A DNA stretch of 48,336 nucleotides from a virus, in the IMG/VR virus record IMGVR_UViG_3300031999_000040, positions 1-48,336 of that record; one strand, given 5' to 3'. Below the pieces are notes generated by a model that was not told the origin of the DNA, did no database searches, and saw nothing but the letters and a program-made list of their open reading frames with translations. Position numbers and translations under genes: made by a program. The stretch's first letter is position 1, and each line of letters opens with the position of its first letter. Below, piece after piece: positions 26,917-33,697 of this stretch.

Positions 26917-27404
26917 GCCCATTCCCACTCCGACGGCTCCAAGACTCGCAGTACCGGCGTGATTGCCGTGCTGCGAGGCAGGAAGACGACGATCATTGAC
27001 GGGAATGGCGCGCTGTTAGTGGCTCCGACGAAGCGTAAACGCTTCCGCAGGAACCATATCTCATCGGCGCGAGAGCAAAAGGCGGCAAACCAGGCCGTGT
27101 CCGAACGCACTGGCAGGAGACAGACGACCAGGGCGCCACGTTGGGCCGCAAAATAGGCTTTTGCGACCCATTTTCCGACTTCGCGGCCATACGGCGGGTT
27201 CAAAAAGACCCGTTTCGGCGCCCAAACTTGGCGTAAACCGTCCACAGCATCCTCTGACGAGAAAAACGCCGCGCACTTGGCGTTTTCGCGCGTTGCAGCG
27301 GCGTCAACCTCGAATGCGAAGCGTGAATTGAGGTAGTTATAGAGCCGCTGTGGCGTCTCCCACTCGCCCGAGGCCGATGAAAACAGCGTTTCCCGGCCTT
27401 TCAT
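26913..27404 (-). CDS. Phage DNA N6-adenine methyltransferase (Dam type)
   Basis: 163 residues, the usual size of the phage Dam family (PF05869). WETPQRLYNYLNSRFAFEVDAAAT at the start, then the catalytic FLNPPYGR motif (NPPY), CLLPVRSDTAWF and IWFLRKRLRF. It transfers methyl groups to adenine in short palindromes, probably protecting phage DNA from restriction or marking it for packaging. ATG 27404 overlaps the previous stop by 4 nt. Confidence 0.85.
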   Translation of the reverse strand: MKGRETLFSSASGEWETPQRLYNYLNSRFAFEVDAAATRENAKCAAFFSSEDAVDGLRQVWAPKRVFLNPPYGREVGKWVAKAYFAAQRGALVVCLLPVRSDTAWFAAFCSRADEIWFLRKRLRFVGATNSAPFPSMIVVFLPRSTAITPVLRVLEPSEWEWA

Positions 27405-27763
27405 CGGGCATCCTGCTGTTCGTGCATACGGCGCGACACCTCGGAGAGTGACACCTTCGGGATCTTCGCCTCCACTTCCGCCCGCGCGTCCTCAATCTTG
27501 TCTGACGCCTGTACGTTGGCCGGATACCTGAGATACTGGCCCACGCACGGATGACACAGCCAGACGCGTGGCGTCTGCCGGGGCACTTTATACCCTACGC
27601 GCGTGATGGCATCGACGGCCAGCTTGTTGCGCGGCACCGATATGAACCCGTACCTTGGCGCCAGGCGCTCCACTTCACCGACACTGCAAACGGCCGCGCT
27701 CTGAAACTCGTGCCAGTGGCTGCATATGTCACACGAGATCATGTAGATCCGGCGGATACCCAC
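27401..27763 (-). CDS. Small zinc-binding protein
   Basis: 120 residues from GTG 27763, with AAGGAGG 7 nt upstream; the open frame extends to 27829 without support. CDICSHWHEF near residue 11 and CHPCVGQYL near residue 67 form two CxxC knuckles that can hold one zinc. The C-terminus is a charged helix (KIEDARAEVEAKIPKV). Function unknown. Coupled to the methyltransferase gene. Confidence 0.7.
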   Translation of the reverse strand: MGIRRIYMISCDICSHWHEFQSAAVCSVGEVERLAPRYGFISVPRNKLAVDAITRVGYKVPRQTPRVWLCHPCVGQYLRYPANVQASDKIEDARAEVEAKIPKVSLSEVSRRMHEQQDAR

Positions 27764-27776
27764 GGCGTCTTCCTCC

Positions 27777-28004
27777 TTATCGGGGGTGACTGCAAGTGAT
27801 GCGCGCGGGTATGCGGAACGTACCCGCATTAAGCGCGACGCGGCCTATGTAGGTATCAAGTATGCATATGGCTTTCAGATGGGCACATCGGTCGCACCAG
27901 GCCCAGGAATCGGGACAGCACCCGGTCGGTACGGTTATGTGGTAGCCGCCGTTATCGTGGTCCTGTTGCCTGATTAACAACGTCCCGACAATGTGCTTGG
28001 GCAT
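27777..28004 (-). CDS. Small Cys/His-rich protein
   Basis: 75 residues from the ATG at 28004, overlapping the preceding gene's stop. HDNGGYHITVPTGCCPDSWAWCDRCAHLKAIC carries a dense Cys/His group likely to bind zinc. The ribosome site is weak, so translation may depend on coupling. Not recognised. Confidence 0.6.
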   Translation of the reverse strand: MPKHIVGTLLIRQQDHDNGGYHITVPTGCCPDSWAWCDRCAHLKAICILDTYIGRVALNAGTFRIPARITCSHPR

Positions 28005-28005
28005 T

Positions 28006-28194
28006 CTACCGCTTGTGCTTGGGGTGGCGAATGGACGTGGCGACCGTCTTGCCACCCCGCGGGCCGGGCTTGCTCATCACGGCGACGTTGATAAGATGCC
28101 CGTCCTTCTTGATGGTGCGCTGCCGTAGGGTTTCCCCACGGCCGGCCCTGGCCCCGGAGATTTCACGTGACTTGTAGTTCTTCGTGTCAGGCAT
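28006..28194 (-). CDS. Small basic hypothetical protein
   Basis: 62 residues, strongly basic (RAGRGETLRQRTIKKDGH; SIRHPKHKR). It may bind nucleic acid. The stop is 2 nt from the start of the next gene, and it overlaps the end of the upstream gene by 8 nt. Not recognised. Confidence 0.6.
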   Translation of the reverse strand: MPDTKNYKSREISGARAGRGETLRQRTIKKDGHLINVAVMSKPGPRGGKTVATSIRHPKHKR

Positions 28195-28600
28195 CGCTTT
28201 TGGCCTCTTTCTTTATTGAATCCTCAAATTTCCAGAGTGGGTCTTTGAGGATCCGTCGGATTAAGGCGCACCAGGGACCGGCTTCACCGACATCGATTCG
28301 CCTTCCTATATAGCCACCTCGCCAACCGTCGTACGGCCCCGCGAAAGATGTGACACTTGGATTGAAGCCGCTCATTATCGTGCTGGAAGACCACCAGAAA
28401 GTCAGGGTGCTGTAAAACGAATCCGTCTCCCACCTGGTGTATGGGCCTGAGCACGCACGCCCATGCCGGTACAGGAACGAGCCCAGGCGCCAGAACGCCC
28501 GTTTTTCCCTTTTTGTAAGGGGCGTTGACGGGGGAAATGGCGCGCCGTCACATCGCCACGCAAGCTCCCGCAAACACGCCTCTTCTACGTTTTCAGCCAT
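28187..28600 (-). CDS. Hypothetical protein
   Basis: 137 residues from the ATG at 28600, which overlaps the stop of the upstream gene by 8 nt; the open frame to 28777 is only overlap. Trp- and aromatic-rich (WETDSFYSTLTFWWSSS; AGPYDGWRGGYIGRR). No recognised domain. Confidence 0.6.
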   Translation of the reverse strand: MAENVEEACLRELAWRCDGAPFPPSTPLTKREKRAFWRLGSFLYRHGRACSGPYTRWETDSFYSTLTFWWSSSTIMSGFNPSVTSFAGPYDGWRGGYIGRRIDVGEAGPWCALIRRILKDPLWKFEDSIKKEAKSDA

Positions 28601-28964
28601 GCCTGAGACAGACAGGCCCGTAGCGATCAACGGGGCGTCCGGCCGCAAGGGGGGTCTTGCATGTGGTCCACCCCGTCTTGGACTTCGAGTGCGTGCACCA
28701 CGTCTCCAGGTAGGTGCCGGCGGGCAGGCTGGCGTCGGGGGTGTTAATAGTAGCGTGGAAGCAGGCGCCGCCCACAAACTCGATCTCCAGGCCGCGGTTG
28801 CCGCAACGCATCTGGCTCACGGTCAGGCCCACGACCCGCTCACACTTCCCCGAAGCGTCGCGCCCACCGTTGATGGGATGGGCGGCGGCCTGATCCGTCG
28901 GACCTTCCACGGCCGGCGCGGCGGCTGGACCGGACGCCCGACACGATGGACCCTGAACGTCCAT
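28593..28964 (-). CDS. Hypothetical protein, first gene of the leftward unit
   Basis: 123 residues. ATG 28964 follows AAGGAGA 9 nt upstream and lies about 95 nt after the leftward promoter's -10. The second half has spaced Cys (MRCGNRG, GGACFHA, TWCTHSK, WTTCKT, VCLRHG) and beta-like strands. No recognised family. First-gene position suggests early expression. Confidence 0.6.
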   Translation of the reverse strand: MDVQGPSCRASGPAAAPAVEGPTDQAAAHPINGGRDASGKCERVVGLTVSQMRCGNRGLEIEFVGGACFHATINTPDASLPAGTYLETWCTHSKSKTGWTTCKTPLAAGRPVDRYGPVCLRHG

Positions 28965-29064
28965 ACGGCAGCATCTCCTTCAACCCCTCGTAGGGGTCGT
29001 TGGTCTGTTCTTCTTTGTCTTTCAAGGGTAAACTTCCCCCTTTCCCCATTTCTCTCTATTAAAG

Positions 29065-29093
29065 AGTATAAGGTATAAGGGGGAACTTGTCAA
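29065..29093 (-). promoter_or_regulatory. Leftward promoter, proximal
   Basis: On the minus strand, TTGACA (29088-29093), a 17-bp spacer and TATACT (29065-29070). Identical boxes and spacing to the late promoter at 26888. It directly precedes the leftward small genes. Confidence 0.85.
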
Positions 29094-29098
29094 GTGTC

Positions 29099-29175
29099 AG
29101 GGCGGTACGGTGACGCATTTCAGCGTCACGTCTTCGGCCTTTCGCCGTGTCCTTCTTTAAACGACGTACCGCCCT
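29099..29175 (-). ncRNA. Three-way-junction RNA element
   Basis: P1 is an 11-bp perfect helix (29099-29109 with 29165-29175). It encloses P2, GTGACGC/GCGTCAC (29110-29116 with 29123-29129), and P3, CGGC/GCCG with a 5-nt loop (29135-29147). It lies downstream of the distal leftward promoter (29264-29292) and abuts the proximal one, so on the minus strand it would end a short leader RNA of about 160 nt. On the plus strand P1 is followed by TTATTCTCTT, which is terminator-like. The strand is therefore uncertain. Confidence 0.6.
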
Positions 29176-29263
29176 TATTCTCTTCGGCCGGGCGTTGACT
29201 GGGGGGTGCGCTGGCCTTCCCGCGTAGGAGCCGGCGTCCCGCTGTCTAGCCCGGCCAAGTCCC

Positions 29264-29292
29264 AGTGTAGCACGTCTAGGGTGTGTTGTCAA
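29264..29292 (-). promoter_or_regulatory. Leftward promoter, distal
   Basis: On the minus strand, TTGACA (29287-29292), 17-bp spacer, TACACT (29264-29269). It would transcribe the three-way-junction element before reaching the proximal promoter. No convincing gene lies between them; 29176-29482 holds only promoter and operator-like sequence. Confidence 0.75.
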
Positions 29293-29387
29293 GGTAAATT
29301 CTTCCAGGAGGCCAATTCGTTCTGGCGGCAAGGGGATGTGTCCCACCCATACGGGAGGCCGGGGGGCGTGGGGCGCCCCCCGGTAGG

Positions 29388-29424
29388 TTACATAACTAGT
29401 TGACACGTGTTATGCTGACAGCAT
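29388..29424 (+). promoter_or_regulatory. Operator-like palindrome with extended -10
   Basis: ATGCTGACAGCAT (29412-29424) is a perfect 6+1+6 palindrome. It overlaps a TGTTATGCT extended -10 (TATGCT at 29411-29416) with a weak TTACAT -35 at 29388-29393. The 10-mer TGCTGACAGC recurs in the spacer of the next promoter (29489-29498), so this is a good candidate regulator site. Confidence 0.55.
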
Positions 29425-29482
29425 GTTCTGGCCACATTCCTAGAACCCCGATACACGTGCATCTACACGCGCCCCCCACCGC

Positions 29483-29511
29483 TTGACTTGCTGACAGCTT
29501 TGTGATAGACT
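29483..29511 (+). promoter_or_regulatory. Rightward early promoter
   Basis: TTGACT (29483-29488), 17-bp spacer, TAGACT (29506-29511) preceded by TGA (extended -10). The spacer contains TGCTGACAGC, shared with the palindrome at 29412. It precedes the first rightward genes. Confidence 0.8.
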
Positions 29512-29545
29512 GAGATCAGGATCGAGAATGAAGGAGGGGTTGACG

Positions 29546-29749
29546 GTGAACGCGACACAGAGGAGCGAGCTTACCGAGATATGGCGCGCCCTGATCGCCA
29601 TGCAGACACAGGATTGTATGGTCCCAGCAGAGTACCGTTCCATCCTGCGCGCCGCGAATGCAGTAGGGCGCGCCCTTGACGTGCTCCCAGGTGGTCCGGC
29701 CGTAGAAGCGCCGTTCCCACCCATTACGGGTTTGCTGGGTCCGAAGTGA
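29546..29749 (+). CDS. Small early hypothetical protein
   Basis: 67 residues from GTG 29546, with AAGGAGG 8 nt upstream; the ATG at 29528 would place the ribosome site inside the gene. Helical N-terminal half (QRSELTEIWRALIAMQTQD) and a Pro-rich end. The first gene after the rightward promoter. Not recognised. Confidence 0.65.
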   Translation: MNATQRSELTEIWRALIAMQTQDCMVPAEYRSILRAANAVGRALDVLPGGPAVEAPFPPITGLLGPK

Positions 29750-29943
29750 AGATCAAGGATACCACAACTACATACAGACTGCGGCGCATTCTAGACCGTC
29801 TAGGGATAGCCACTACAGGGCAATTGCGCGCGCGAATCGTCGAAGTGGCCGCTGATTCCGCTTGTGGCCACCGAACCCTAGTCGAAGCCTGCGCCCTGAT
29901 AGGCGCAGATCCTGCGGCCGTCCTGCGTGCCATACCTGTCTAA
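29746..29943 (+). CDS. Small early hypothetical protein, possible DNA binder
   Basis: 65 residues, GTG 29746 overlapping the preceding stop. YRLRRILDRLGIATTGQLRARIVEVA and a second helical pair could form a helix-hairpin-helix or SAP-like unit. Basic N-terminus. Inference only. It ends just before an intrinsic terminator. Confidence 0.6.
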   Translation: MKIKDTTTTYRLRRILDRLGIATTGQLRARIVEVAADSACGHRTLVEACALIGADPAAVLRAIPV

Positions 29944-29961
29944 GCTGATAGCATTCTGGCC

Positions 29962-29998
29962 GCGCCCCTGGGTTCGCCCCAGGGGCGCTTCGCTTTAT
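29962..29998 (+). terminator. Intrinsic terminator after the two early genes
   Basis: An 11-bp GC stem (29962-29972 with 29978-29988) with a loop containing TTCG, followed by TTCGCTTTAT. It closes the first two-gene rightward operon. Confidence 0.8.
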
Positions 29999-30100
29999 CC
30001 CGAAAAGCCGAAAGGACTAGCATTACTGCGGCGCAGGAAGCATGGCCGAGCTTTACGGACGTGGTTCGCCCAGACTGGCCGCCATAGCCAAATATGGACG

Positions 30101-30131
30101 TTGATATATATAACCCCCGCTGTGGTATGAT
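30101..30131 (+). promoter_or_regulatory. Rightward promoter, extended -10
   Basis: TGG-TATGAT (30123-30131) forms an extended -10; TTGATA at 30101-30106 is a -35 with a long 19-bp spacer. It precedes the small Cys protein at 30173. The gap 29999-30100 shows nothing else. Confidence 0.55.
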
Positions 30132-30172
30132 CTAGTTGGAGGAAGGACATACTAGGGAAGCAGGAGGACGCA

Positions 30173-30280
30173 ATGACTCTGCCACCGACAGGGGAATGTC
30201 CACTACATAGAAACTGTGCGCACAACATGGGCGGATTCTGTATAGCACCCACGCACAGCATTCTCGCCAAGTGTACCTAG
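30173..30280 (+). CDS. 35-residue Cys-rich protein
   Basis: ATG 30173 has AGGAGG 5 nt upstream and lies about 40 nt after a promoter. The product has four spaced Cys (GECPLHRNC ... GFCIAP ... KCT), fitting a single small zinc site, plus two His. Not recognised. Confidence 0.6.
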   Translation: MTLPPTGECPLHRNCAHNMGGFCIAPTHSILAKCT

Positions 30281-30311
30281 CACCGACAATCACATAGGGT
30301 AGGTGGGTGTT

Positions 30312-30503
30312 GTGACCAAGTTAGAGACTTGGCGCGACAAGCGCGGAATGTGGTATGCGCGAATCTACCACAACACGCGAACCGACGCGCTAAGCACAGA
30401 AACAAAACATGGCTATCAAGTTCGTAAACAGGCAATAGCCATGGTTTGGAATAACCTGGAATCAGATATGTGGCCAAAACCTATCAGCATCTTGTGGCAC
30501 TAA
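30312..30503 (+). CDS. Small hypothetical protein
   Basis: 63 residues from GTG 30312 (AGGTGG 5 nt upstream; an in-frame GTG at 30303 is the alternative). Begins MTKLETWRDKRGMWYARIYHN, which looks like the N-terminal strand pair of Arc- or AP2-like integrase domains, but there is too little sequence to decide. Ends before a regulatory gap. Confidence 0.6.
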   Translation: MTKLETWRDKRGMWYARIYHNTRTDALSTETKHGYQVRKQAIAMVWNNLESDMWPKPISILWH

Positions 30504-30938
30504 AGTTTAACCTGGTCCTTGAAAACGACGTGCAATGACGTGCTGTCACATGTCTAGCACGGCGCGGGGAAAACCCCGCCATACTGGCGCCCTAATCCTC
30601 GACAGGGATTGTACACCTAAGCAACACGTCACGTGTTGACAGCAGGTGACGCGCCGAAACAGTGTATCATGGGCGCAAAAACGACTAATGACGGCATAGG
30701 TGCAGGACTAGCACTAGCCCTGCCAGCCTAGCACAACTAACTGCCAATAGTCTGTCCTGGCGGCGCGCTTTCCGGCGCAGGGTGGCGCCCTGTGTGACAG
30801 CGGCGCGCGGCCACAGGGAGGGATACGTTGCATGGTAACATGCAACTACTATGCTGCAACTATCACACTAACTAGACGTGCAGGGGCGCGACAAGCGCCG
30901 CGCCCCTGTTTCCCTATAAATGCAGGGAAGGTGATACT
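30504..30938. promoter_or_regulatory. Gene-free regulatory stretch with several inverted repeats
   Basis: Contains GCGGGG-AAAA-CCCCGC (30564-30579), the palindrome CAACACGTCACGTGTTG (30622-30638) overlapping a TTGACA at 30636, TGACAGCA at 30637 and its inverse at about 30541, GTTGCATG/CATGCAAC (30827-30846), and a 10-bp hairpin (30881-30890 with 30899-30908) followed by TTTCCC. No well-spaced -10 follows the TTGACA; TATCAT at 30665 is 23 bp away. A small frame from ATG 30832 with a ribosome site is possible but weak. Confidence 0.55.
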
Positions 30939-31205
30939 ATGCGGTTTACCGCCCGCCGAATCGACAGTCTGTCCATCTTTGAACCGCGCCACACAATCGA
31001 ATTCTCCTGGCGCGGCCGTAAGCGCCGCGTCACGATCATGTTCACGCAGGACAAGGACGGTCAACCATGGTGGCTTCACGTCACCATCAACACGTATGCG
31101 CCTATCAGAACACGTGGATTAATCCACGTGATTCTAAACTGGCGCGAAGCGCGCAGGTGGCACCACGCGCATATGTGGCAACGGCGCCACCGCCCAAAGT
31201 TTTGA
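30939..31205 (+). CDS. Hypothetical protein with internal DNA palindrome
   Basis: 88 residues from ATG 30939 with GGGAAGGTG upstream. Beta-rich start (TIEFSWRGRKRRVTIMF, WWLHVTIN) and a basic, His/Arg-rich tail. The coding sequence contains a perfect 20-bp palindrome at 31111-31130. Not recognised. Confidence 0.65.
   Translation: MRFTARRIDSLSIFEPRHTIEFSWRGRKRRVTIMFTQDKDGQPWWLHVTINTYAPIRTRGLIHVILNWREARRWHHAHMWQRRHRPKF
31111..31130. repeat. Perfect 20-bp palindrome
   Basis: CACGTGGATTAATCCACGTG reads the same on both strands. It shares CACGTG with the palindrome at 30622-30638. It may be an operator inside the gene or a chance result of codon choice. Confidence 0.9.
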
Positions 31206-31242
31206 CCACATTGCTACCACTACGTCCGAGAGGAGGGATACC

Positions 31243-31398
31243 ATGAAGGAGAACGGCGCCAAGACCCTTACCTTCGTGCGCGCCCACGCGGCGGAAGGCA
31301 AGGGGCGGATTAAGTACACGTGCGAGATCAACGGTGACTTGCTCCTGTACTACACCCATACGGATCGTGGCCCCAGCTTTACCATCGCCGCGTTCTAA
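31243..31398 (+). CDS. 51-residue hypothetical protein
   Basis: ATG 31243 has AGAGGAGGGA 4 nt upstream. The product is beta-rich (TLTFVRAHAA, IKYTCEING, LLLYYTHT, PSFTIAAF), like a small antiparallel sheet. Not recognised. Confidence 0.7.
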   Translation: MKENGAKTLTFVRAHAAEGKGRIKYTCEINGDLLLYYTHTDRGPSFTIAAF

Positions 31399-31403
31399 CA
31401 ACG

Positions 31404-31421
31404 TGTGAGCCATAGCTCACA
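31404..31421 (+). promoter_or_regulatory. Hairpin touching a ribosome binding site
   Basis: TGTGAGC and GCTCACA pair with a 4-nt loop, and the stem ends on the first base of the AGGAGG that serves the gene at 31436. It is placed to act as a translational operator or to shield the 5' side of the ribosome site. Confidence 0.5.
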
Positions 31422-31435
31422 GGAGGTATCGCCCT

Positions 31436-31849
31436 GTGTACAAGGACGAAAACTGCCGCTGGGACGTGCTTAAAGAGTACGTCCATCAACTAACTCTCGA
31501 ATCCATGCAGGATGAAACCGAAGGTGACTGCTCCACAGTAGGACTGTGGGCGGCGAAGTTTGACCTCCCGATTCTTGGCCCCACAGGTACACCCGACGCG
31601 CTTCACGTGAAGGAAGCCATCCAGTACTGCTCCCCGCACCGAATCCCGCCGGGAACCCTGCTCACTCTCAATGCCGACGAAATTGCGGCATTGCGGGAAT
31701 TGGGCGCCGTCTATACCGTGAACGACCAGGGGCAAAAAGAGGTTGTCTGGTATGACAAGAGCGAACAGGCAGACCTCGACAAGGACTGGGACGAGCTTGC
31801 CGCCCGCCTAACCCCTGAAGACGAAGAGGACGAAGAGGACGAAGACTAG
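31436..31849 (+). CDS. Hypothetical protein with acidic tail
   Basis: 137 residues from GTG 31436 with AGGAGG upstream. A folded part of about 110 residues is followed by a run of Asp/Glu (PEDEEDEEDED). Acidic tails of this sort occur in DNA mimics and in small early phage proteins; no more can be claimed. Confidence 0.7.
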   Translation: MYKDENCRWDVLKEYVHQLTLESMQDETEGDCSTVGLWAAKFDLPILGPTGTPDALHVKEAIQYCSPHRIPPGTLLTLNADEIAALRELGAVYTVNDQGQKEVVWYDKSEQADLDKDWDELAARLTPEDEEDEEDED

Positions 31850-31884
31850 CACACGCCGAATCTGGCGACACGGAGGGATGAAAC

Positions 31885-32178
31885 GTGCGATTGCCTGAAT
31901 GGTACAAGAACCTGCTCTGGCGCGCCTACAAAGGGCGCCTACTGCGCCGTGACAATACACGGCTGGGCGCCTACGTCAACGGCATACTGGCGCACCAGAC
32001 CACACTCGAACTGTCCGACAGACTGCTAGGCAAGGGATGCGCCGGGCGCGATTACTGCGTCCGCGTGTACCCTGATGGCCGCGTGGGTTCCGCGTGTCTC
32101 TACGCAAGGGCGCCCCTGGGCGCGCGGTTTCGTGGCTGGCGCGTCAAGTGCGCCATGCCCAAAGTAGAGGAGGCATAG
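31885..32178 (+). CDS. Hypothetical basic protein
   Basis: 97 residues from GTG 31885 (CGGAGGGATG upstream). Basic N-terminus (WRAYKGRLLRRDNTRLGAYVNG), then CAGRDYCVRVYPDGRVGSACLYA with three Cys. Not recognised. Confidence 0.65.
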   Translation: MRLPEWYKNLLWRAYKGRLLRRDNTRLGAYVNGILAHQTTLELSDRLLGKGCAGRDYCVRVYPDGRVGSACLYARAPLGARFRGWRVKCAMPKVEEA

Positions 32179-32182
32179 CCCG

Positions 32183-32524
32183 ATGGCAAAGGTTTGGCGC
32201 CCAGGTGACTTCATAACGAAGGCACTTTGGGAAATGACACCCAAACAGTATCATGCTCACCGCATCGTCACGACCCGCCGCAATGTCGCCTCGCAGGGAT
32301 CGACCTGCACGCGTGCGGAGGCGGAGGCATGTATCGGTCCCGGCCAATATTCCGCGGTGCTGATTCTGGCCGCGCGCGAAGGCCACCGCATCCCGAACAT
32401 CGTGCTAGACCGTGTAGGTTGGGATGTCACGCGGCGCCTCATTCGAGAGGCGCTCTCGAATGGATACCCTGACCTTTTCGCAGGGTACATGCCGCCACAC
32501 GTCCGCAAAATGAACGCACGGTGA
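32183..32524 (+). CDS. Hypothetical protein
   Basis: 113 residues, ATG 32183 four nt after the previous stop. Helical, with two paired basic segments (RRNVASQGSTCTRAEAEACIG; DVTRRLIREALSNGYPDLFAGYMP). Not recognised. Confidence 0.65.
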   Translation: MAKVWRPGDFITKALWEMTPKQYHAHRIVTTRRNVASQGSTCTRAEAEACIGPGQYSAVLILAAREGHRIPNIVLDRVGWDVTRRLIREALSNGYPDLFAGYMPPHVRKMNAR

Positions 32525-32563
32525 CTGCGCAAGACGAACAAGACGAATAGGGGGTTAAGTGCC

Positions 32564-32956
32564 GTGACAAAGACGCTCCGCCAGGACGTGATCGACCTCC
32601 ATGTGGCACACCTCGCCGAACAGCATTCCGACCTTGAAGCTGGCAGCATCCAGGAGAATGGCTGGTGCGTTTACCTCCTGCGCCACAACCTCTCCTGGTC
32701 GGCGCCCGATGTCTCAGACCCGATCAAGCCCACGTTGACTGAAGCAGAGGCCGATTCCCTGCGCCAGTACGTGGGCGCCATCGTGCGCTATGACGTTGAT
32801 AGCCACACCGACAGCCATTACGTTGTCCACTACTTCACCGATGAGAAGGCCATGTGGAAGAAGTGGGACGAGTACGAGGCCGAACTAGACGCACTCAACG
32901 CGCAGCGCGTCAACGACTACAACAAGGCCGCCCACGAAATCGACCACGACCTTTAG
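32564..32956 (+). CDS. Hypothetical acidic protein
   Basis: 130 residues from GTG 32564. N-terminal helix (QDVIDLHVAHLAEQH), a beta part (WCVYLLRHNLSW, SHYVVHYF) and a C-terminal helix (WKKWDEYEAELDALNAQRVNDYN). Net acidic with many His. Not recognised. Confidence 0.65.
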   Translation: MTKTLRQDVIDLHVAHLAEQHSDLEAGSIQENGWCVYLLRHNLSWSAPDVSDPIKPTLTEAEADSLRQYVGAIVRYDVDSHTDSHYVVHYFTDEKAMWKKWDEYEAELDALNAQRVNDYNKAAHEIDHDL

Positions 32957-32985
32957 AGCCGACCTGGTAGAAAGGACGTGCTGCC

Positions 32986-33180
32986 ATGCTTCGGCTCGTG
33001 AGAATCCTGTGCCTGGCGGCGGCGGGTATCGGCTTCTGGGGCATGTACAACATGCGCGCCGCTGCTGTGGAGTATCCACCCTGCACCGCGACGGCGACCT
33101 TGGCGGGCGCCTTGATAGGCGGCTTGGCGGTCATGGCGCTTACAATTTTCGTGTACACCCTCCCAACAAGGAGAAGGTGA
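32986..33180 (+). CDS. Small membrane protein with two spans
   Basis: 64 residues from ATG 32986. Two hydrophobic segments, about residues 4-20 (LVRILCLAAAGIGFWGM) and 36-58 (ATLAGALIGGLAVMALTIFVY), with a short outer loop and a basic end (PTRRR). Not near the lysis genes, so more likely an early membrane-acting protein than a holin. Confidence 0.7.
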   Translation: MLRLVRILCLAAAGIGFWGMYNMRAAAVEYPPCTATATLAGALIGGLAVMALTIFVYTLPTRRR

Positions 33181-33184
33181 TACC

Positions 33185-33697
33185 ATGTCTTACAGCGAAA
33201 TTGTGGCCTGGACTTACGACGCGGCGATGCATTGCCTGGAGTGCGCCGAAGGACATTTCGGCGTCAATGTCCTCTACTCTGACGCACACGTGACGGATTC
33301 CGAGGGCAACGAGGCGCACCCGGTTTTCGCCTCGGATGACGAATCGGGCTGGTATGGCGAAACCTGCGCCGACTGCGGGCGCAGGATTCCCGATGATTAC
33401 GACTGGCGGGAAGACCACCACAGCGTTCATCAGGAGCTTCCCCTGGAGGAAGGCGGGACCATCCTGCTTGCCTTCGAGCCAGCGCACGAATCACCGGCGG
33501 GAGTGCGATTCATACTCGCCGCAACGCCGCTGGATGCCCCCCATGCGGTGCATTGCAACGGTCGGTGGTTCATCCTCTCCATGAAGCGGGCGGACATGAA
33601 GCACCAGGCCGAAGTCTTCCGCCATCTGGCGGACGTTATCGAACAGCACCTGCCGCCGAAGCAGGAGGTGAACTGTGGCCCCCGGCCACAGTGCTAA
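33185..33697 (+). CDS. Zinc-ribbon protein of a common phage type
   Basis: 170 residues. VAWTYDAAMHCLECAEGHFG near the start, then DSEGNEAHPVFASDD and ETCADCGRRI: the two CxxC pairs make one zinc site. I recall this DSEGNExHPxF layout from many unannotated phage and archaeal-virus proteins. The C-terminal half (HNAVHCNGRWFILSM-like region and a helix) is less familiar. Function unknown. Confidence 0.65.
   Translation: MSYSEIVAWTYDAAMHCLECAEGHFGVNVLYSDAHVTDSEGNEAHPVFASDDESGWYGETCADCGRRIPDDYDWREDHHSVHQELPLEEGGTILLAFEPAHESPAGVRFILAATPLDAPHAVHCNGRWFILSMKRADMKHQAEVFRHLADVIEQHLPPKQEVNCGPRPQC
33674..33690 (+). promoter_or_regulatory. Hairpin between ribosome site and start codon
   Basis: TGTGGCC and GGCCACA pair around CCC. 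The stem separates AGGAGGTG (33663-33670) from the GTG at 33691. Folding would bring the ribosome site to a normal distance from that start. Confidence 0.45.

Noticed and set aside
28840-29049. Minus-strand frame of 69 codons beginning near the leftward promoter
   Set aside because: It overlaps the better supported gene at 28593-28964, which has an AAGGAGA site; this frame has low-complexity Arg/Ser content.
29059-29406. Open frame of 115 codons on the minus strand across the control region
   Set aside because: It runs through two promoters and the three-way-junction element, and its product is basic, Pro/Arg-rich and unlike a folded protein.
29927-30130. 67-codon plus-strand frame
   Set aside because: It passes through the intrinsic terminator at 29962-29998 and has no ribosome site.
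30832-31122. 96-codon frame with a plausible ribosome site
   Set aside because: The start lies in an inverted repeat, the frame crosses a terminator-like hairpin and overlaps the better gene at 30939; the product is low complexity after residue 20.
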